A stretch of 64,000 nucleotides of DNA. Source: Vannielia litorea. GTDB taxonomy: Bacteria; Pseudomonadota; Alphaproteobacteria; Rhodobacterales; Rhodobacteraceae. Positions 58,737 through 64,000 of the stretch are shown in pieces. The notes below the pieces were generated by a model. It was given only the letters and a program-made list of their open reading frames with translations. It did not search any database and was not told where the DNA came from. The translations under genes were made by a program, and so were the position numbers. Every line of letters starts with the position of its first letter. Position 1 is the stretch's first letter. Where the stretch lies: NCBI RefSeq assembly GCF_900142295.1, contig NZ_FSRL01000001.1:3534001-3598000 (forward strand), read 5' to 3'.

Positions 58737-59195
58737 ATGTTCAAGACCCTCATCACAACCGCCGCTGCCGCCGCCGTGGCCCTCACCTCCTTCACCGCCC
58801 CCGCCCAGGCCGAAATGGACCAGGGCGAGACCCTGCGCCTGCTCGCCGGCCTCGGCATCATCGGCGCGCTGATTGCCGCGAACGAAAACAAGAAGGACCG
58901 CCAGCAGGCCTCGCGCTCCAACAGCCGGGTGATCGAAGTCTCTCCGGGCCGCGGTTACGGCTACGGCAACGACCGCCACCGCGATCAGGGCCGCAAGGCC
59001 CGCCTGCCAGCCCGCTGCGAGACGGTGGTGCCCACCCGCCGCGGGGACCAGGTGTTTTACGGCGTGCCGTGCCTCGAGCGGAACGGCTTCCGCGCCCGGC
59101 TTCCGCAGCAGTGCTCCTACACGCTCGACCTCGGCCGCCGGCATGTCGAGGCCTACGAGCAGCGCTGCCTGCGCCGCAACGGGTTCCGTACCTGA
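58737..59195 (+). CDS. Secreted basic protein of unknown function
   Basis: A 152-residue exported protein. The signal peptide [20 protein letters not shown] has a likely AQA cleavage site near residue 25. A hydrophobic helix follows ([17 protein letters not shown]), then an Arg/Gly-rich linker and a C-terminal domain with four cysteines ([30 protein letters not shown]). Two CxERNG/CLRRNG-like motifs suggest a small disulfide-stabilised fold. I do not recognise the family by name. AAGAAAGGA precedes the ATG. A hairpin terminator lies downstream. Confidence 0.78.
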   Translation: MFKTLITTAAAAAVALTSFTAPAQAEMDQGETLRLLAGLGIIGALIAANENKKDRQQASRSNSRVIEVSPGRGYGYGNDRHRDQGRKARLPARCETVVPTRRGDQVFYGVPCLERNGFRARLPQQCSYTLDLGRRHVEAYEQRCLRRNGFRT

Positions 59196-59289
59196 ACGAC
59201 CAAGAGATCAGGCAAGGCGCGTCCCGGTCTCCTGGGGCGCACCTGTCGGCAGGGCGCGGCTGTCATCCCCATGGGGCCGCGCAAGACTG

Positions 59290-59321
59290 GGGGCGGAGGG
59301 TGAGGCTCTCCGCCCCATTTT
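59290..59321 (+). terminator. Rho-independent-type terminator after the secreted-protein gene
   Basis: A perfect 9-base stem, ggggcggag (59290-59298) with ctccgcccc (59308-59316), has a 9-base loop and is followed by atttt. A second weaker hairpin (gcgcgg / ccgcgc) lies just upstream. It ends transcription from the 58737 gene before rnhB. Confidence 0.7.
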
Positions 59322-59371
59322 GTAGGTCAAGTGCCATTGCGCTCCTGCCCGCGCCGGGCGATGGGAGGGCG

Positions 59372-60002
59372 ATGAAGACCTTTCCCGATTTCTCCTTCGA
59401 AGCGGCGGCCTTTGCCCGTGGCCTGGCCCGCGTGGCCGGGGTGGACGAGGTGGGCCGTGGCCCGCTGGCCGGGCCGGTGACGGCAGCGGCGGTGGTGCTG
59501 GACCCGGACAACATTCCGCAAGGCCTGAACGACAGCAAGAAGCTGACCGAGAAGCGGCGGCTGGTGCTGAGCGAGGAGATCCATGCGTCGGCGCAGGTTT
59601 GCATCGTGCATGTCAGCGTGGAGGAGATCGACCGGATCAACATCCTGCAGGCCGCGCTGACCGCCATGACCCGCGCGGTGGCGAGGCTGCCGGACGCGCC
59701 CGACCACCTGCTGATCGACGGCAACCGGCTGCCCGAAGGCTGCGGATCGGCCGAGGCGGTGGTTAAGGGAGACGGCAAATCACTCTCGATCGCGGCGGCC
59801 TCGATCGTGGCCAAGGTGGCCCGTGACAGGCTCATGGTGGATTTGGCGCAACAGCACCCCGGCTACGGCTGGGAGAGCAATGCGGGCTACGGGACGAGTG
59901 TGCATTTGAGGGCACTCCAGCAATTGGGGGTCACACAACATCATCGGCGTTCCTTTGCCCCGATACGCAATATCTTGATGCAACATAAATCTGCAAACCC
60001 CT

Positions 60003-60004
<2 letters not shown>
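59372..60004 (+). CDS. rnhB: Ribonuclease HII
   Basis: A 210-residue type 2 RNase H that removes ribonucleotides and RNA primers from DNA. Catalytic acidic residues are Asp25-Glu26 in [13 protein letters not shown] and Asp116 in LLIDGNRLP, with a further Asp in [21 protein letters not shown] and [14 protein letters not shown] are typical. GGGAGGG precedes the ATG at 59372. It is followed by ccrM 92 bases later on the same strand, a neighbour pair common in this family. Confidence 0.96.
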
Positions 60005-61203
<1,199 letters not shown>

Positions 61204-61267
61204 GCAACAACTTCGAGTTCACAAAGTTACCGCCGGTGCCTGTGGCCTGACACATGGCACGACCTTC

Positions 61268-61306
61268 GGCCCCGTTCGCCCCCGTGGCGACGGGGCCCCT
61301 TTTTTG
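61268..61306 (+). terminator. Rho-independent terminator of ccrM
   Basis: A GC-rich stem (61268-61280 with 61286-61297, one bulged base) is followed by a run of seven T (cctttttt). It lies 65 bases after the ccrM stop codon. Confidence 0.85.
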
Positions 61307-61333
61307 CCCGGCCGGGAGACGGCGCACCTTGTG

Positions 61334-61351
61334 TTAACCCATAGGGGTTAA
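61334..61351. repeat. Short perfect inverted repeat
   Basis: The sequence ttaaccc-atag-gggttaa has 7-base arms in the convergent gap between ccrM and the IMPase-family gene. It contains TTAACC half-site-like sequence, but the spacing does not match the TTAA-N7-TTAA CtrA consensus. A second symmetric sequence (gcatta-ac-taatgc) lies at 61424-61437. Roles unknown. Confidence 0.5.
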
Positions 61352-61369
61352 AGGCGAAAACAGGGGGGG

Positions 61370-61402
61370 CACAACCCATGCACAACCGATGCACAACCCA
61401 TG
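61370..61402. repeat. Three tandem 11-base repeats
   Basis: Units cacaacccatg, cacaaccgatg and cacaacccatg follow one another without gaps, in non-coding DNA between convergent genes. Only one base differs among the three units. They could be a protein-binding array or simple slippage; nothing in the flanks decides. Confidence 0.7.
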
Positions 61403-61461
61403 CATACGCGTTTTGGATTTGCGGCATTAACTAATGCGCCGCGCGGTGCGGCAGGGGCGCG

Positions 61462-62250
61462 TCAACTCAGGATGCGCTGTATCAGCCCGTGGTGCAGGGC
61501 CGGGTTGGCGGCGAGGGTGCCGGCAGCCAGGCGGCCCGGCGTGTTGAAGCGGAGCGGCGCGCCCAGGCGGTCGGTCACGGTGCCGCCGGCCTCCTCGACG
61601 ATCAGCGCGCCGGCGGCGATGTCCCACTCCCAGGTATCGCGGAAGGTGACCATCGCGTCGTAGCGGCCCTCCCCCACCAGCGCGAGGCGGTAGGCCAGCG
61701 AGGGGCGGTAGTGGCGGGCATGGCGCGGCAGGCCGCCGGGCCAGAGATGCGGCGCAAGGTTGGGCCGGGCGGTGACGATCGTCACGTCATCGGGCCCGGC
61801 GGCGGCGGAGACGTGCAGCGGCTTGCCGTTGCGGGTGGCGCCCGCGCCCCTTGCCGCGGCGTAGACCGCCTTCTTGGCGGGCATGGCGACCACGGCGGCC
61901 ACGACGCGGCCTGCCTCGGCCACGGCGAGGGAGTGGGCCCATGTCACCTCGCCGGAGATGAAGGCGCGGGTGCCGTCGATCGGGTCGATGATGAAGCAGC
62001 GCTCGGCATCGAGCCTTGCGGCATCGTCGGCGGTTTCTTCGGAGAGCCAGCCGTATCCGGGGCGGGCGCCGATGAGATGGGAGCGCAGCATGGCATCCAC
62101 CGCGAGGTCGGCCTCGGTGACCGGGCCGGCGCCATCGGCCTTGTCCCACACCCGGTGGTCGACGCGGAAGTAGCGCAGGGCGATCTCGCCGGCCAGCGCC
62201 GCCGCCTCGATCAGGAGCGCGGTGTCGCTGGTCGTGTCAGGCGCCCGCAA
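61462..62250 (-). CDS. Inositol monophosphatase-family phosphatase (CysQ/IMPase-like)
   Basis: About 262 residues. A Mg2+-dependent, Li+-sensitive-type phosphatase. Metal residues lie in GWLSEETADD and the DPIDGTRAFISG motif, and the last Asp in WEWDIAAGALIVEEAGG. It may dephosphorylate 3'(2'),5'-bisphosphonucleoside (PAP), which would suit a cell with sulfotransferases, or inositol phosphate. There is no ATG in a sensible place: a TTG at 62250, overlapping the pmbA stop by 14 bases, gives the expected N-terminus (DTALLIEAAALAGEIALRYF); ATG 62310 lies deep inside pmbA. Coupled to pmbA. Confidence 0.88.
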   Translation of the reverse strand: MRAPDTTSDTALLIEAAALAGEIALRYFRVDHRVWDKADGAGPVTEADLAVDAMLRSHLIGARPGYGWLSEETADDAARLDAERCFIIDPIDGTRAFISGEVTWAHSLAVAEAGRVVAAVVAMPAKKAVYAAARGAGATRNGKPLHVSAAAGPDDVTIVTARPNLAPHLWPGGLPRHARHYRPSLAYRLALVGEGRYDAMVTFRDTWEWDIAAGALIVEEAGGTVTDRLGAPLRFNTPGRLAAGTLAANPALHHGLIQRILS

Positions 62251-63589
62251 GGGTGAGGCTTTCGACCAGCAGGGAGGGGATGCGGTGCGACTTGTGCTGG
62301 AGCGCGTCATTGGCGGGCACGAGGGTGGGCAGCATCTCGAGCAGGTTGCCCGCGATGGTGCACTCGTGGACCGGGTAGGCGATGGCGCCGTTCTCGACCC
62401 AGAAGCCGGAGGCGCCGCGCGAGTAGTCGCCGGTGTTGGGATTGATCGTGGAGCCGATCAGCGAGGTCACCAGCAGGCCGGTGCCCATGTCGCGCAGGAG
62501 CTCGTCCCGGCTGGCGGTGCCGGGGGTGAGGGTGACATTGGTCACCGAAGGCGAGGGCGGCGCGGAGGTGCCGCGGGCGGCGTTGCCGGTGCTCTCCAGC
62601 CCCAGCTTGCGGGCGGAGGCGAGATCGAGCACCCAGCGGGCGAGCCGGCCGTTCTCGACGATGGCGGAGGTGCGGGTGGGCAGGCCCTCGCCGTCGAAGG
62701 GGCGCGAGCCGGGGATCCGGGTGCAGTGGGGCTCTTCGGTGAGCGAGAGCCCGGCGGGCAGGATCGCCTCGCCCATCCGGCCGATCAGCCAGGACGAGCC
62801 GCGCGCGACCGAGGCGCCGTTGGCGGCCCCGAGCAGGTGGCCGATCAGCGAGGCGGCGGCGCGCTCGTCGTAGAGCACGGGGTAGCGGCCCGAGGGGGGC
62901 TTGCGCGCGCCCGAGCGGGCGGCGGCACGGGTGCCGGCCCTGGTGCCCACCTCTTCGGGCGTGGGCAGGTCGGCGGCGTAGATGCGGTGCTCGTAGCAGT
63001 GGTCGCGGTCCATCGCCGTGCCGGTGCCGGTGATGGCGGAGGCCGAGAGCATGTGGCCGGTGCGCGTGTAGCCGCCCGAGAAGCCGTTGGTTGCGGCGAG
63101 GTGGATGCGGGTGCGGCCGAAGCCTGCGGTGGTGCCCTCGATCTGGCTCACGCCGGGCACGGCCGCGGCGGCGGCCTCGCAGGCGAGCGCGGCCTCCTGC
63201 AGCGCGGCGGCCTCGGGCTCGGAGCCGATATCGGCGAGGTCGAGCGCGGCGACATCCCAGCCCTGCGCCAGCTGCGCCGGGTCGGCGAGGCCGCAGTGCG
63301 GATCTTCGGGGGCGAGGCGGGCCATGGCGACGGCGCGCTCGGCCATGGTGGCCATGGTCTCCTCGCGCAGGTCGGAGCCCGACACGCAGGCCTGCCGCCG
63401 GCCGAGCAGCACGCGCAGCCCGATCTCGGTGCCCTCCGACCGCTCGGCCTGCTCCAGCGCGCCCGCGCGGGTGTCGATGGAGAGCGAGGTGGAGGCCACG
63501 GCCATGGCATCGGCGGCCTCGGCCCCGGCGCGGCGGGCGGCGGCAAGAAGCGCCTGGGTGAGCGTTTCGAGGCTGGGGGTGTCTGTCAT
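62237..63589 (-). CDS. pmbA: PmbA/TldE-family metalloprotease-like protein
   Basis: A 450-residue protein of the TldD/PmbA family, whose heterodimer processes peptides such as microcins and antitoxins. It has TEIGLRVLLGRRQACVSGSDL, ERAVAMARLAPEDPHCGLAD, the central YPVLYDERAAASLIGHLLGA, and the C-terminal GSTINPNTGDYSRGASGFWVENG. It lacks the HExxxH zinc motif of TldD, as expected for the PmbA/TldE partner. No tldD is in the window. ATG 63589 was chosen for family match and a GAGCAG site. Followed by the IMPase-family gene. Confidence 0.92.
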   Translation of the reverse strand: MTDTPSLETLTQALLAAARRAGAEAADAMAVASTSLSIDTRAGALEQAERSEGTEIGLRVLLGRRQACVSGSDLREETMATMAERAVAMARLAPEDPHCGLADPAQLAQGWDVAALDLADIGSEPEAAALQEAALACEAAAAAVPGVSQIEGTTAGFGRTRIHLAATNGFSGGYTRTGHMLSASAITGTGTAMDRDHCYEHRIYAADLPTPEEVGTRAGTRAAARSGARKPPSGRYPVLYDERAAASLIGHLLGAANGASVARGSSWLIGRMGEAILPAGLSLTEEPHCTRIPGSRPFDGEGLPTRTSAIVENGRLARWVLDLASARKLGLESTGNAARGTSAPPSPSVTNVTLTPGTASRDELLRDMGTGLLVTSLIGSTINPNTGDYSRGASGFWVENGAIAYPVHECTIAGNLLEMLPTLVPANDALQHKSHRIPSLLVESLTLAGA

Positions 63590-63665
63590 CTGCTCGGGTC
63601 CGTTGGGCTTTGCCTGTCGGACTGAGCTAGCTGCCGGGGATGCGTGGTGCAAGGGCGGAGCCGAC

Positions 63666-63724
63666 AAAAACCGCCCGCGACGGGGGCGGCGAAGCAAGAA
63701 GGCCCCCGCCGGAGCAGGGGCCTT
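63666..63724 (-). terminator. Two hairpins ending the minus-strand DUF2125 gene
   Basis: Read on the minus strand after the stop at 63743, the first hairpin is aaggcccc/ggggcctt (63699-63724). The second (ccgccc/gggcgg, 63671-63689) is followed by tttttg. The second has the form of a rho-independent terminator and separates the DUF2125 gene from pmbA. Confidence 0.75.
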
Positions 63725-63742
63725 TGGATATGGTTCGGCCGC

Positions 63743-64000
63743 CTACTGGAGCGGGATCGGGATGCCGTTGGCCGAGATGGTGCCGTCGGGCGAGACGCCG
63801 ATCTCGGTGGTCAGCACGTCGGGGCCGTCGCCGGGGCGGAAGAACATGCCCGACATCATCTTGACCCCGTTGGCCTGGTCGGCGGGCACGAAGCCCATGG
63901 TCACCAGGTTGTCGAGCAGGGCATTGGCGCCGGAGAGCCGGGCGCGCAGGGTGCCGTCGGGGGCGGGCATGCCGCCGAAGGTCATCAGGTCGGTGTTGTC
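63743..64000 (-). CDS. DUF2125 family protein, 5' part outside window
   Basis: The C-terminal 85 residues of a longer protein; the frame is open at base 64000. The visible end (LRARLSGANALLDNLVTMGF, VPADQANGVKMMSGMFFRPG, GPDVLTTEIGVSPDGTISAN) matches the close of DUF2125 proteins, which are exported or envelope proteins of alphaproteobacteria with unknown function. The N-terminus, including any signal peptide, is not in the window. It is followed by a double-hairpin terminator. Confidence 0.8.
   Translation of the reverse strand, partial: DNTDLMTFGGMPAPDGTLRARLSGANALLDNLVTMGFVPADQANGVKMMSGMFFRPGDGPDVLTTEIGVSPDGTISANGIPIPLQ

Noticed and set aside
61334..61351. A CtrA-binding site near ccrM
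   Set aside because: The two TTAA elements are 10 bases apart rather than 7, and the site is downstream of ccrM between convergent genes, so it cannot drive either.

Overview
The window is GC-rich chromosomal DNA from an alphaproteobacterium, most likely a marine or soil member of the Rhodobacteraceae (Roseobacter-type). The evidence is a CcrM-type GANTC methyltransferase beside rnhB, an Anbu proteasome cluster, DUF2125, DUF721 and DUF1028 proteins, peptide and TRAP transporters, and aromatic catabolic operons. Coding density is very high, many genes overlap by 4 bases (ATGA/GTGA), and GTG/TTG starts are common. I saw no insertion sequence, prophage or CRISPR array. The genus call is inference.

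Layout. 1-5672 (minus): a peptide-type ABC importer (binding protein, permease, a fused permease-ATPase, and an ATPase cut by the window edge). 5808-7690 (plus), divergent from it: a DUF1028 protein and a Zn-dependent carbamoylase-type amidase. 7772-11693: the conserved ATP-grasp / alpha-E / transglutaminase / Anbu peptidase set. 11795-12847: a LacI regulator. 12849-16347: a polyprenyl-phosphate sugar transferase, a lipid-A-type small membrane protein, an ArnT-like transferase and a UDP-glucuronate epimerase. Together these look like a uronic-acid module for lipid A or LPS.

16352-34992 is a surface-polysaccharide locus. It encodes UDP-glucose dehydrogenase, an initiating sugar transferase, the complete dTDP-L-rhamnose pathway, glycosyltransferases (one a 798-residue two-domain enzyme), a sulfotransferase, an ABC export system (permease, ATPase, periplasmic-adaptor protein, outer-membrane polysaccharide lipoprotein) and a large RTX calcium-binding exoprotein. 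The likely product is a rhamnose-containing, possibly sulfated capsule.

35012-37285 holds a small orphan gene and a GlcNAc kinase / GlcNAc-6-P deacetylase pair. 37274-48695 is an aromatic-acid catabolic block: a MarR-controlled 3-hydroxybenzoate/gentisate operon, then TRAP permeases without their binding protein, then a CoA-dependent hydroxycinnamate (ferulate-type) beta-oxidative operon with its own MarR regulator. Two copies of the same operator-like sequence precede the last two units.

48720-64000 is mixed housekeeping: FAD oxidase, aminotransferase, tRNA-Arg(CCU), 2-hydroxyacid dehydrogenase, PAS protein, DsbA-like protein, DUF721 protein, MutY, AlkB-type hydroxylase, a membrane-anchored winged-helix protein, small secreted proteins, RNase HII, CcrM, an inositol-monophosphatase-family enzyme, PmbA/TldE and the 3' part of a DUF2125 gene.

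No gene-free stretch exceeds 300 bases. The longest are 33615-33888 (shared upstream region of the RTX gene and the export lipoprotein gene; I see no gene or clear motif in it), 61204-61461 (terminator and repeats, listed), 2808-3021 (inverted-repeat element, listed), 41458-41661 (operator, listed) and 58548-58736 (divergent upstream region, nothing firm).
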